DNA of 64,000 nt from Bacillus sp. T33-2 (GTDB lineage: Bacteria > Bacillota > Bacilli > Bacillales > Cytobacillaceae). The stretch spans positions 124,001-188,000 of the forward strand of contig NZ_PGVB01000008.1 of assembly GCF_002860205.1 (NCBI RefSeq). Direction: 5' to 3'. The position numbers were made by a program, and so were the translations under genes. The notes beneath the pieces are model-generated. The model made no database searches. It was not told where the DNA came from and worked only from the letters and a program-made list of their open reading frames with translations. The first letter of the stretch is position 1; each line of letters starts with the position of its first letter. Of this stretch, positions 27,167 to 36,066 are shown piece after piece.

Positions 27167-28240
27167 TCAACTGTTCTGGCGGATTGACTCGACAGTAGAC
27201 TTGTCGCATGAAGTGACGAGCTTAATCAGCAATTCTTTTGCTGCAGCATAATCATCTACATGGATCATTGATGCATGCGTATGGATATAACGGGAACAAA
27301 TTCCAATGACTGCACTTGGCACTCCTTCATTGGAAGTATGGACCCGGCCTGCATCTGTCCCTCCCTGTGAAACGAAATACTGATAAGGAATGCCATGTTT
27401 TTCAGCAGTGTCGAGCACGAATTCCCTCATGCCCCGGTGTGTCACCATTGAGCGGTCAAGGATCCTTAACAGCGCTCCTTCTCCGACCTGGCCGAACTCG
27501 TTTTTGTCGCCTGACATATCATTCGCCGGACTGGCATCAAGAGCAAAGAAAATATCCGGTTTAATTAAATTTGCTGCTGTTTGCGCTCCCCTCAATCCGA
27601 CCTCCTCCTGTACGGTCGCCCCGGAATAGAGGGTGTTAGGAAGCTTTTGATCCTTTGTTTCCTTCAGCAATTCAATCGCCAGCCCGCATCCATAGCGGTT
27701 GTCCCATGCCTTTGCAAGGATTTTTTTGCTGTTAGCCATCGGGGTGAACGGGCAGATTGGCACGATCTGCTGGCCCGGTTTAATGCCAATCTTTTTCGCA
27801 TCAGCCCTGTCATCCGCGCCGATATCAATTAACATATTTGTAATTTCCATAGGCTTCTTCCGCTTTGCCTCATCCAGCAGATGGGGCGGAATTGAACCAA
27901 TTACCCCTGTCACAGGTCCATTGTCGGTAATGATCTGTACCCGCTGGGCTAGCAGCACCTGGCTCCACCAGCCGCCCAATGGCTGGAACCGGACCATCCC
28001 GTTTTCAGTGATGGAAGTTACCATAAACCCGACTTCGTCCATGTGGCCGGCTACCATGATTGTCGGCCCGTTCGGATCGCCTTTTTTCACTCCAAATATA
28101 CTGCCCAGCTTATCCTGGATCACTTCATCCGAATACCGGCCCAGTTGTTCGCGCATAAACTGCCGGACCTGATGCTCATTGCCTGGGGCACCCGGCAGCT
28201 CTGTTAAAGTTTCAAATAGCTGTAACGTCTCATTGTTCAT
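27167..28240 (-). CDS. ytoP: M42-family aminopeptidase YtoP
   Basis: Cobalt/zinc-dependent cytosolic aminopeptidase (glutamyl aminopeptidase or endoglucanase M family). The 357 residues show the metal-binding His/Asp in [12 protein letters not shown], the bridging Asp in AWDNRYGCG, the catalytic Glu pair in [10 protein letters not shown], an Asp ligand in FALDASPA and the C-terminal His in GGTDAGRVH. Such enzymes form large tetrahedral complexes that trim peptides. The start follows AAAGGAGTTTATTC. Confidence 0.93.
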   Translation of the reverse strand: MNNETLQLFETLTELPGAPGNEHQVRQFMREQLGRYSDEVIQDKLGSIFGVKKGDPNGPTIMVAGHMDEVGFMVTSITENGMVRFQPLGGWWSQVLLAQRVQIITDNGPVTGVIGSIPPHLLDEAKRKKPMEITNMLIDIGADDRADAKKIGIKPGQQIVPICPFTPMANSKKILAKAWDNRYGCGLAIELLKETKDQKLPNTLYSGATVQEEVGLRGAQTAANLIKPDIFFALDASPANDMSGDKNEFGQVGEGALLRILDRSMVTHRGMREFVLDTAEKHGIPYQYFVSQGGTDAGRVHTSNEGVPSAVIGICSRYIHTHASMIHVDDYAAAKELLIKLVTSCDKSTVESIRQNS

Positions 28241-28446
28241 GAATAAACTCCTTTAAAAAATATTTAGGGATACAAAACATATGTAAGTATATTCTGTATT
28301 TTACAGAACTTTCAATTGTCTTTCCACTGTTTAAAAGGATAAAAGCCTAAAAAACCCGGCTGCGCCTATATCTTTAATATGCTCAAAAAATCTGCTATGA
28401 TGGAAGAAAATTCAACCGGGACAAAGTACCAGGAGGTGCTCTTTTG

Positions 28447-28761
28447 ATGAACTGGAAAACATTTTTATTGGGTTTTGGTGCCGGACTGCTCGGTGCCTAT
28501 GCGGTTAAGGAGTTATCTGCCCGCAGCGAAACCGTATCATCTGAAGAAGTTCTTAAACATGTCAAAGCTGTTTTTAAAAAGGAAGGGCCTATAAGCGGAT
28601 CGTGGATTAACATGAACATAGAGCCCCATATAAAACACCCTATTGAATATCAAGTGTACAGGGGAGGAATCTCCCGGAACATCGACGGAGTGTACGAGCA
28701 ATTTGAATTTATCGCCGATGCGAAAACCGGGACCATACTTGATACATATCCCCTTACATAG
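28447..28761 (+). CDS. ytzB: YtzB-like small PepSY-domain protein
   Basis: About 104 residues: an N-terminal hydrophobic segment (TFLLGFGAGLLGAYAV) that acts as an anchor or signal, then a PepSY-like domain with the EVLKHVKAVFKK helix and a beta-strand part ending GTILDTYPLT. PepSY domains often inhibit peptidases; here that is inference. Both TTG (28444) and ATG (28447) follow AGGAGG; ATG is chosen. It is divergent from ytoP, as in B. subtilis. Confidence 0.82.
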   Translation: MNWKTFLLGFGAGLLGAYAVKELSARSETVSSEEVLKHVKAVFKKEGPISGSWINMNIEPHIKHPIEYQVYRGGISRNIDGVYEQFEFIADAKTGTILDTYPLT

Positions 28762-28770
28762 TATGCAAAC

Positions 28771-28813
28771 AAAAGACGTGCAACCCTCCAGTCCCGGTTG
28801 CACGTCTTTTTTT
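28771..28813. terminator. Bidirectional terminator between ytzB and trmB
   Basis: AAAAGACGTGCAACC / GGTTGCACGTCTTTT stem of 15 bases with flanking A and T runs; it ends on the trmB stop codon. Confidence 0.88.
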
Positions 28814-29471
28814 AAAAGGATGATTCTTTAGGGGTACGGAATTGCACTTCAGACCGGTAGATCCGGTTTCCTTTCGAGGAAAACTTTTCTTCGTATTCAG
28901 TCATGATATTTCCTTCAAAATTGCTGTTGTGCAGGTCCAGGCTGACAAACTTCAGCAATAGGCCATATTCTGAAAAGCTCTTCAGCGAAAACTCGAACAA
29001 ATCCTGGTTGTCAGTTTTAAAATGGATTTCCCCGTTATCAACGAGGATTTGTTCGTACAATTCGAGAAAGCTTTTATATGTCAGGCGCCTTTTTTCGTGA
29101 CGGGTTTTTGGCCATGGATCAGAGAAATTCAGATATATCCGGTCTACATCCCCGTCTGCAAAATATTTCGGTAACTCGGCGCCGTTTATATTTAACAGCT
29201 TGCAGTTTGGAATTTCTGCTTCAATCAGCCGGTCCAATGCCGACACAATGACACTTTCCTGCATTTCAATCCCCAGGTAATTGATTTCCGGATTTGCTTT
29301 TGCCATTTCTGTAATGAACCGGCCTTTGCCCGTGCCAATTTCAATATGCAATGGCTTCCCTTTTTCAAATGCTGCATGCCATTGTCCACGGAATCTTTCT
29401 GGATCGGCGATGACATATTGGGAGTATTGCTGTAATTTTTCCTTTGCCCAAGGTTTATTTCTTAATCGCAT
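28812..29471 (-). CDS. trmB: tRNA (guanine-N7)-methyltransferase TrmB
   Basis: SAM-dependent methylation of G46 in the tRNA variable loop. The 219 residues contain the SAM motif [17 protein letters not shown], the catalytic segment [18 protein letters not shown] and the later [12 protein letters not shown], all hallmark TrmB sequences. Start is [13 protein letters not shown]. Convergent with ytzB; the upstream region contains a terminator-like hairpin. Confidence 0.96.
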   Translation of the reverse strand: MRLRNKPWAKEKLQQYSQYVIADPERFRGQWHAAFEKGKPLHIEIGTGKGRFITEMAKANPEINYLGIEMQESVIVSALDRLIEAEIPNCKLLNINGAELPKYFADGDVDRIYLNFSDPWPKTRHEKRRLTYKSFLELYEQILVDNGEIHFKTDNQDLFEFSLKSFSEYGLLLKFVSLDLHNSNFEGNIMTEYEEKFSSKGNRIYRSEVQFRTPKESSF

Positions 29472-29563
29472 GCTGCCACCTCTAAATTTTCATGTCGTTC
29501 AAACAATATCATGCAAAATATTTATTTTCAAGCGGGACCAAATATCTTATCTGATGAATAAAC

Positions 29564-29602
29564 AAAAAAAGGAATCCACAACCTAATGTGAATTCCTTTT
29601 TC
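29564..29602. terminator. Terminator-like hairpin between divergent trmB and ytzH
   Basis: AAAAAAGGAATCCACA / TGTGAATTCCTTTTT inverted repeat just upstream of the ytzH ribosome site. The two flanking genes diverge, so this is not a simple 3' end; it may act in the ytzH leader. Confidence 0.6.
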
Positions 29603-29619
29603 ATGAAAGGGTGATGAAA

Positions 29620-29895
29620 ATGCCTATTAGCCAACATGACCAGTTTACTTTACTGAAAGATATATTGCAAAACCAGCAAACGGATTGCTGCGGCTCTGTA
29701 GCTGAGTGCGAACAGCTGGAAAGGCTGGTGAAGTCATTAATGGTGAATGCCAGTATTGACAACAACGTCAAAACGATCCTTATGGAGATTTACGATTACA
29801 GCCAGCACGGGGCACAGTCCCCGGATCTGGAACAGCATATCCAAAGAAATCAGGGTCGGCTGTCTGGCTGGGTAAACAGCATCGACCAATTTTAA
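29620..29895 (+). CDS. ytzH: YtzH-like protein
   Basis: A 91-residue cytoplasmic helical protein matching B. subtilis YtzH: QFTLLKDILQNQQTDCCG at the N-terminus, then EQLERLVKSLM and IYDYSQHG. Function unknown. The ATG at 29620 is chosen because GAAAGG stands nine bases upstream; nearer in-frame starts at 29611 and 29614 overlap or crowd the ribosome site. It is followed by tandem copies of its own 3' end. Confidence 0.85.
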   Translation: MPISQHDQFTLLKDILQNQQTDCCGSVAECEQLERLVKSLMVNASIDNNVKTILMEIYDYSQHGAQSPDLEQHIQRNQGRLSGWVNSIDQF

Positions 29896-30033
29896 TCACC
29901 GGTTTACTCTGGCTGTATCAGCAGCACCGAGCAATTCTAACCACCGGTTTACTCTGGCTGTATGCAGCACCGAGCAATTCTAACGACCGGTTTACTCTGG
30001 CTGTATCAGTAACACCGAGCAATTCTAACCGCT
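29894..30033 (+). repeat. Tandem 43-45 bp repeats derived from the 3' end of ytzH
   Basis: Three near-identical units (ACCGGTTTACTCTGGCTG...GAGCAATTCTAAC) and a degraded remainder to about 30100. In the ytzH frame each unit reads SGCISSTEQF-stop, against SGWVNSIDQF-stop at the end of ytzH, so the array looks like duplicated ytzH termini with their stop codons. Confidence 0.75.
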
Positions 30034-30112
30034 GGCTGGATAAACAGAGTTAATTATTCGTAACCACAGGTTATCTCGCCGGATAAACCACCGGCTATCT
30101 GCCAGCTAATTT

Positions 30113-30889
30113 TTAATATTCAATGGCCTCGAGGAATTGCAGCCATTTTTCCATCTCGGAAAGTCGGTTTTGACTTTTATGCCATTGGATCGAGGCGAGC
30201 GCCTGTGCGGCGACATACCACTTCATCCGGAGCTTCAGATCATATGTCAGGCTGAGTCCATATCTTTCCAGCCACTCTGCCCATTGGTCCACCGGGATGT
30301 ACGAATATAAGAGAAGCCCGATATCAATCGCCGGATCGGCAATCATCGCGCCATCCCAGTCAATCAAATACAACTGGTTGTCTTCGGAAAGCAGCCAGTT
30401 GTTATGGTTGACATCACAGTGGCAAACCACTTCATCTTTGCAGTTGATATTGCCAACCTCGGCAGATAAAAAGCCTTTTGCTTGTTTTACTTGAGGCAGA
30501 GCCAGTAACTCTTCATCAAGTTCACTGTCCATCATGCCAAGGAGCGTTTCAGGTTGGAGCGGATTTTTGCCAAGTCTTTTAAGCATTCCCAGCAGCGGCT
30601 TAGAATAATGGATTTTCTTCAACAGCCTGGCTACCCTGTCATCATTCATCTCGCTTGGCTTCAGTTCCCGTCCGTTTAACCATTGCTGAGCTGTGATGAC
30701 ATCTCCGGTTTCCAGCCTTTTTGTCCAGACAAGCTTGGGGACTATTCCCTCTGCAGACAGAACAGCAAGAAAAGGGGAGGAATTCCTTTTTAAAAACAAC
30801 CTCTGTTCTTCATGCTGCGCAAAAAAGGCTGCCCCTGTCGCACCGCCGGCAGGAATAATCTCCCACTCCCGTCCAAATAAATGTTCCAT
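30113..30889 (-). CDS. ytmP: YtmP, APH-type phosphotransferase
   Basis: A 258-residue kinase-fold protein of the aminoglycoside phosphotransferase / choline kinase family. The catalytic loop is CHCDVNHNNWLLSE and the metal-binding Asp follows in YLIDWDGAM. The N-lobe has AAFFAQHEEQRLFLKRN with the ATP-binding lysine. The substrate is unknown; related proteins phosphorylate small alcohols or sugars. Last gene of the series ytlP-ytlQ-ytlR-amyX-ytmP, but a terminator at 30995-31039 separates it from amyX. Confidence 0.88.
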   Translation of the reverse strand: MEHLFGREWEIIPAGGATGAAFFAQHEEQRLFLKRNSSPFLAVLSAEGIVPKLVWTKRLETGDVITAQQWLNGRELKPSEMNDDRVARLLKKIHYSKPLLGMLKRLGKNPLQPETLLGMMDSELDEELLALPQVKQAKGFLSAEVGNINCKDEVVCHCDVNHNNWLLSEDNQLYLIDWDGAMIADPAIDIGLLLYSYIPVDQWAEWLERYGLSLTYDLKLRMKWYVAAQALASIQWHKSQNRLSEMEKWLQFLEAIEY

Positions 30890-30994
30890 CGTTGTTCACC
30901 TTATTTCTTCCTTCAATCCACGCATCCGAGCAGGATGCGACTTCAATTATTATTAAGTCTCTAAATATCTATATCATTTGCAATGTGCTGTAAT

Positions 30995-31039
30995 AAAAAA
31001 GACGGCTATTGATTCGATTGTCTCACAATAGCCATCTTT
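30995..31039 (-). terminator. Terminator of amyX
   Basis: AAGATGGCTATTG / CAATAGCCGTCTT stem followed on the minus strand by a T run, about 95 bases after the amyX stop. Confidence 0.8.
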
Positions 31040-31132
31040 ATAAATTTTATCTCCAATAGGCTTTTTTCGTCAAGCCTCGACAAGCAATTAACACTGTTTT
31101 CTTGTAGGAAATGTGCAGACGCCCTCGCAAAG

Positions 31133-33283
31133 TCATATTACACCCACGAAAACCGAGCATGGGTCCATCATCGCCGTTTCCCCACGCAATTCCCCGATTG
31201 GTGTTGCTGAAGCCAGCCGGTCGTTCACGAGAATATTCCACATGCCATTTTCAGGGAGTACTATTTCCTGGACAGATAAAGTCGGGTTAAAAAAGACGGC
31301 TATCGTGTCCCATTTTCCGAACTCTTTTACATTGGAAAGGCAATACCCAATCACCGGCGTCTGGGCAGCCAGAAATATCATATGTTGCTTAATTTGGGCT
31401 GCTTCCCTAAGCCTGAAAGCCTGGTGGGATTGGCGCAGGGAAATGAGTCCCCTGATGTATTCAACTGTTTCAAGATGCTGATCCCGTAAATCCCAGTCCA
31501 GCCAGTTTATCTCATCAGGCGACCGGTAGCTGTTCCCAATGCCTTTCTTGGTCCTGAAGAACTCCTGCCCGCTATGGAGAAAAGGGATGCCCTGGGCCAG
31601 CAGCACCAATGAAGTGGCCAGCCTATGGCGTTTTTGATTAAGCTGCTCCCCGGCCTCCTGGTCGCAAACAGAAATTTTATCCCATAAGGTATGATTATCA
31701 TGTGACTCTACATAATTGACAGACTGCCCAGGTTCCAGGAACAAGCCGCGCTTTCTTGCGCCGATGCCGATGCTCGCCGCCAGCACTTGCTTTGCGGCAT
31801 CGACAAAGCGCTCATTACCAAATATATAGCCCTTGTCGTAAAGGTTGAATGTGCTTCCTTTGATCGTATCCCGAAACCAATCGTTAAATTGGCCGATCCG
31901 CGGAAGCTTTTCCTGATTCCCGATATTGGCTTTCATTCCGGCGGGTATAGGTGTATTCAAATCCCAGCCCTCGCCGATAATAAGGGCGGCAGGATCAATT
32001 TGGTCAACTGCCTTCCTGATTTCCTGCAATGTTATAACGTCGATGATCCCCATCAGGTCAAACCTGAAACCATCAACATGGTATTCCTTCATCCAATAGA
32101 TGACAGAGTCGATGATGAATTTCCTTGCCATTAGCCTTTCAGATGCAAAATCATTGCCAACACCTGTGCCATTGGAGGGGAGCCCGTGTGAATCATGCCT
32201 GAAGTAGTAACCTGGCACGAGTTTTTCAAATGCAGAGGTTTCCCTGATATAGACATGGTTATAGACCGCATCCATGATCACTCTCATACCCGCCTCATGA
32301 ACCGCACCTATCAATTTCTTCAGTTCAATGATCCGGGTATATGGGTTTTCGGGATCGGAGCTGTAGCTGCCGTCCGGCACATTGAAATGGATTGGATTAT
32401 AGCCCCAATTATATGTTTGTAACCGGTTCAGTTCGTCGACACCCTCAAAATCATTAAACGGGAGAAATTCTATATGGGTAATCCCAAGTTTTTTTACGTA
32501 CGATAAGCATGTGGGTTCACCATGCCTGCTGACAGTACACCGTTCCGCCGCTCCTGAATAAGTTCCTTTATGCTGCACGCCGCTGCATGGATGAATCGTG
32601 AAATCGCGTATATGTGTTTCATATATGACTGCGTCAACATGGTGTTCAAGCGGAGGGAGTCCAGGCTTCTCCGTTTTCGTGTGCTCCAGGTCGATAATGG
32701 CCCCATATTTTCCATTAACAGTTACGGCCCGGGCATAAGGATCCACTGCTTCCCGCCACTCCAAATTAATGCAGACAAGATACGTATAGCGGTACATTTC
32801 AAGGTTCCGTTCCACTTCAATTGTCCAGACACCATTTTCAAGCCTTGTCATTGGAACATGCTCCGATTCCCCGCTATCAGGGGAAATCAAGTTGATCTTT
32901 ACATTTGTGGCTGTCGGCGCCCACAATTTAAAAACCGTTTTTTCAGGGGAAAAGGCTGCACCGAGATCATTCCCGCCGTAGTAAAAAAATTGGTCAAATT
33001 CAGGGGTCCGGATCACGGCACCTATCTGCAGGTCTGTTTTCCCGCCATGTTCATCAAAAACATGGTACTGCCGCCCGATTTCCAGATTGAGCCCGATGTC
33101 ACAAATATATTTCACCGAATCTTGCAGATTTATCTTTTCCCTGATTGCTACAGGAGCATTCAGATTTTCCCCAGTCAGGAAAAAAACCGAAGAAGAACCT
33201 TGATGATAATTATATGGCAGCAAAATCGTGATGACTTGCATTTCATCAAGATAGGCGTAAAATTGCCGCTCTATGGCAATCAT
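31133..33283 (-). CDS. amyX: Type I pullulanase AmyX
   Basis: Debranching enzyme cutting alpha-1,6 links of pullulan and glycogen; no signal peptide, so probably intracellular. The 716 residues have an N-terminal domain, a CBM48 (about 105-200), then a GH13 barrel. Conserved regions: YNWGYNPIHFNVP, VIMDAVYNHV, the nucleophile Asp in GFRFDLMG, the acid/base Glu in IGEGWD and SHDNHTLWD. B. subtilis AmyX has about 718 residues. The ytlR stop codon lies one base upstream of the start, so the genes are cotranscribed. Confidence 0.95.
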   Translation of the reverse strand: MIAIERQFYAYLDEMQVITILLPYNYHQGSSSVFFLTGENLNAPVAIREKINLQDSVKYICDIGLNLEIGRQYHVFDEHGGKTDLQIGAVIRTPEFDQFFYYGGNDLGAAFSPEKTVFKLWAPTATNVKINLISPDSGESEHVPMTRLENGVWTIEVERNLEMYRYTYLVCINLEWREAVDPYARAVTVNGKYGAIIDLEHTKTEKPGLPPLEHHVDAVIYETHIRDFTIHPCSGVQHKGTYSGAAERCTVSRHGEPTCLSYVKKLGITHIEFLPFNDFEGVDELNRLQTYNWGYNPIHFNVPDGSYSSDPENPYTRIIELKKLIGAVHEAGMRVIMDAVYNHVYIRETSAFEKLVPGYYFRHDSHGLPSNGTGVGNDFASERLMARKFIIDSVIYWMKEYHVDGFRFDLMGIIDVITLQEIRKAVDQIDPAALIIGEGWDLNTPIPAGMKANIGNQEKLPRIGQFNDWFRDTIKGSTFNLYDKGYIFGNERFVDAAKQVLAASIGIGARKRGLFLEPGQSVNYVESHDNHTLWDKISVCDQEAGEQLNQKRHRLATSLVLLAQGIPFLHSGQEFFRTKKGIGNSYRSPDEINWLDWDLRDQHLETVEYIRGLISLRQSHQAFRLREAAQIKQHMIFLAAQTPVIGYCLSNVKEFGKWDTIAVFFNPTLSVQEIVLPENGMWNILVNDRLASATPIGELRGETAMMDPCSVFVGVI

Positions 33284-33284
33284 T

Positions 33285-34253
33285 TCACTTCATCTCCTCG
33301 GCCCGCTCTTCTTTGAACTCCCGGCCCGCCAAAATACTTAGAGCATGTCTGCAAACACGGATTTTCAATGGTGTATTTCCTATGATCTCGCCATCAGCAT
33401 GGACCAACAGCGGACTGCTGGAGGAAATGGCAACAGATTCGCCGGCAAATTTTTTGACTTCCTTAAAACGAGTGTGGCCACCCCAGAAAACACTCATAAA
33501 GACGATCAGCAGCTTCCATCTCGATAGATTGTGGACTACGGTTACGTTCAACAAACCATCGACAGGCGAAGCATCCGGGGCGATTTTCATTCCACCGCCA
33601 TAGTATACCTGGTTGGATACCGTCACAAACCATGTATCATTGAAATGGTGTTTCTTGCCGTCTACCAATATTTCAATCGGCGTGCATTTATATGTTAACA
33701 GCTTATTTATCAAAATGTAGACATATACCAGCCTGCCAAGGGAAATCCGGTTAAATACCGGTTTCATCACTGATTCATTGGCTTTCTTTGAAACAACCGC
33801 ATCAAAGCCGGCCCCCATATTGTTGACAAAATAGGTTTCCTTGCTGTCGCCACCGGAAATTTCGCCGAGATCGATCGACAAAGACTGGCGTTTTTTGTCT
33901 TCCAGCAATAAAGACAGAGCTAGGAGAGGCTGTTTTGGAATCGAAAAACCTCTGCAAAAATCATTTCCAGAACCGCCCGGTATGCAGGCGATGTCGACTT
34001 TGGGATAATTGGCTGCTCCATTCACGACTTCATGGGCCGTCCCGTCACCGCCGACAGCTGCAATGATGATTTTTTGCCCGCCCGCTTTTTTGGCCAGTGA
34101 TTCAGATAATTCCTTTGCGTGGCCAGGATATTCCGAAAAAAAAGCGAGGTAAGGAACTTGTTCCTGCTGCAGCTTTGTCTCTAAAGTTTTCCACAGTTTC
34201 AGGCAGTGGCCGTTTTTTGCTTTAGGGTTTACGATAAAATATATATTCTCCAT
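33285..34253 (-). CDS. ytlR: YtlR, YegS/DgkB-type lipid kinase
   Basis: A 322-residue diacylglycerol-kinase catalytic-domain protein. N-terminal INPKAKNG, nucleotide motif AVGGDGTAHEVVNG and IPGGSGNDFCRG are visible, followed by the C-terminal beta-sandwich with LSIDLGEISGG and the PLLVHADGE motif. It probably phosphorylates a lipid or sphingoid-like substrate. It is translationally coupled to amyX; the functional link is unknown. Confidence 0.9.
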   Translation of the reverse strand: MENIYFIVNPKAKNGHCLKLWKTLETKLQQEQVPYLAFFSEYPGHAKELSESLAKKAGGQKIIIAAVGGDGTAHEVVNGAANYPKVDIACIPGGSGNDFCRGFSIPKQPLLALSLLLEDKKRQSLSIDLGEISGGDSKETYFVNNMGAGFDAVVSKKANESVMKPVFNRISLGRLVYVYILINKLLTYKCTPIEILVDGKKHHFNDTWFVTVSNQVYYGGGMKIAPDASPVDGLLNVTVVHNLSRWKLLIVFMSVFWGGHTRFKEVKKFAGESVAISSSSPLLVHADGEIIGNTPLKIRVCRHALSILAGREFKEERAEEMK

Positions 34254-34270
34254 AAGACCAACCTTATATA

Positions 34271-35248
34271 TTAATCTTCGTTAACATTCTCGCCGGCATT
34301 GCTCCACTCGACCCGTTTAAAGCGGGTGGTCTGGCAATAATCAAGCAGTGCCTGCGCTCCCTTTAATTGTGCAGCTTTTAGCGGTGACTTGAGCCCTCTC
34401 ATTGACTGGAACCACTCTTCATAATTGCGCTTTTCAATCAGTTGGATGTCGTAAGGTGGTGATGGAAAGTCCACATAACCATTCCTGCAAATAACAGCTT
34501 TATTGATCGGAAGTTCCACCTCATGCAGCTTAAACAGTGTGCTGATGATTTTCTCTGTACGGTTTAGGCCAAGCACCGGGTTCAATACTTTTACACTTTG
34601 GCCCCCAGGGTTTCGCTTCTCCCAGAAGCGCCCCTTTGATGCTGCAAACACATCGTTCTCCCTGGCGTCGATAAAATGGATGCACCACGCCCCGGTCGGA
34701 GTCATAACGATTGTTTCTCCCTCCACAGGCGCCTTTTTTAATAAAAAAATAGGCTTATATAATATGAGAAACGTGTCCGGAAAACGCTGCAGAAGAAACT
34801 TCAATCGTTCATCATGATAAAATGCCCGGTCTACATAAGACTGTTCTGTCAGGGTTGAGCTGGCCCATTTTATTTGAAAAGGCAAAATAGAATCGAGAAA
34901 ATGTTGTTTTAACAGCTCGGTTGACCGGATGCTGTAAGGGACAGCAACGCTGTCACCGATATTGAAGTCATCCTTTTCTTCCCCTGAAAAATCAGGCTCA
35001 AACCCCATTTCTTCCACATCATTCTGTTTTCTGGCAAAAAGATTGCCAAATCTTTTAAATGCTGTCTGTTTTATTTCGCCAGTCATTTCCGGAACCTCGG
35101 CATGTACTGGCGTGGAAGGGCCCTTCTCCCAATTTTCCTTGAGTCCCTCCCATTGTTTTTTCTTCAGCCGTACAAATCTTGAAGGATAATGGTAAATATC
35201 CTGCTCATAGCGGGATACATAATCCTGAAGTTTAATTAACTGTCCCAT
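34271..35248 (-). CDS. ytlQ: YtlQ, NERD-like protein of unknown function
   Basis: A 325-residue soluble protein. The C-terminal half resembles the nuclease-related domain: a strand GAWCIHFIDARENDVF with an acidic residue, GRFWEKRNPGG, and the NPVLGLNRTEKIISTLF helix, comparable to NPLLQLKRSESLLR in the NERD gene at 24987. The N-terminal 110 residues are charged and less conserved. Function unknown. It lies between ytlP and ytlR in a conserved operon. The assignment to NERD is by eye and moderately confident. Confidence 0.8.
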   Translation of the reverse strand: MGQLIKLQDYVSRYEQDIYHYPSRFVRLKKKQWEGLKENWEKGPSTPVHAEVPEMTGEIKQTAFKRFGNLFARKQNDVEEMGFEPDFSGEEKDDFNIGDSVAVPYSIRSTELLKQHFLDSILPFQIKWASSTLTEQSYVDRAFYHDERLKFLLQRFPDTFLILYKPIFLLKKAPVEGETIVMTPTGAWCIHFIDARENDVFAASKGRFWEKRNPGGQSVKVLNPVLGLNRTEKIISTLFKLHEVELPINKAVICRNGYVDFPSPPYDIQLIEKRNYEEWFQSMRGLKSPLKAAQLKGAQALLDYCQTTRFKRVEWSNAGENVNED

Positions 35249-35291
35249 CTGTTTTCCTTTCCCTTAATGAATGCCGGTCTTTTAGAAAACC

Positions 35292-35864
35292 TTAATCACC
35301 AGCAAGCGTAAATGTAGATATTGCTTCATACTTTGGAGATTTCCCTATATTTGTCTTGTACAAAACTACTTCGTGAGCAATAAATGTCAGTGGCTCTTCC
35401 CCAAAGGGATTGGATTCATCAAGTGCCGCAGAGGAGAAAGCAGAATCAGCCACCCACGTTCTAGCCAAAGTAATATGTGGTTTAAATGGCCTTGTTTCAA
35501 GTTGAAAACCCGCTTTCAAACAGGCTGAATACACATTATCCCTTATCTCGTGCAATTTCGGTTCGTTTTGAACTCCGGCCCAGAAAATCCTTGGTGAATC
35601 ATTTTTTCCGAATGTCCCAAGCTTTTGGATCGCCAATGGAAACGGGTGGAACTTTTTTATTCCGGGTAGCAGTAAATCCTTTGATATGTTCAGTTTTACT
35701 TCAGGAGCGGCACCAAGGAACGCCAATGTAATATGAAAATCCATTGGATGTGTCCATTTTTTAAAGGGGAACTCTTTTTGAAGCGAAATGCATTTCTTAT
35801 TTAAATCAGCTTTTTCGTTCTCTGGAATGGCCAATGCATAAAAAAAATGAGTGTGTTGCTGCAT
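35292..35864 (-). CDS. ytlP: RNA 2',3'-cyclic phosphodiesterase (ThpR/LigT family)
   Basis: 2H-phosphoesterase of 190 residues. The two HxT motifs are FHITLAFLG (about residue 44) and PHITLART (about 130), which define the family. It opens 2',3'-cyclic phosphates on RNA ends. First gene of ytlP-ytlQ-ytlR-amyX; the 43-base gap to ytlQ is short. Confidence 0.92.
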   Translation of the reverse strand: MQQHTHFFYALAIPENEKADLNKKCISLQKEFPFKKWTHPMDFHITLAFLGAAPEVKLNISKDLLLPGIKKFHPFPLAIQKLGTFGKNDSPRIFWAGVQNEPKLHEIRDNVYSACLKAGFQLETRPFKPHITLARTWVADSAFSSAALDESNPFGEEPLTFIAHEVVLYKTNIGKSPKYEAISTFTLAGD

Positions 35865-36007
35865 TCGTAAAATGACACCCTTTCATTACAGCCATCTTTT
35901 TTTAATTGTATCAAAACTATGTATATTTGGGCAGTTGATACTTTGCCGTAAGCAAAAAGTTATCTTGCCTTTGTATCATGGACGTAAGACTATAAAGATA
36001 TACAATA

Positions 36008-36037
36008 GGAGCTGGCCTTTAATTTTAGACCAGCTCC
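36008..36037 (-). terminator. Terminator-like hairpin after dat
   Basis: GGAGCTGGTC / GGCCAGCTCC inverted repeat with an AT-rich loop; the following T stretch is weak. Confidence 0.55.
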
Positions 36038-36066
36038 CAATCATCGTGAATGCGCTATTAATATTT

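Noticed and set aside
32570-33316. 248-codon rightward frame inside amyX
   Set aside because: Antisense shadow of a clear pullulanase; no promoter or ribosome site.
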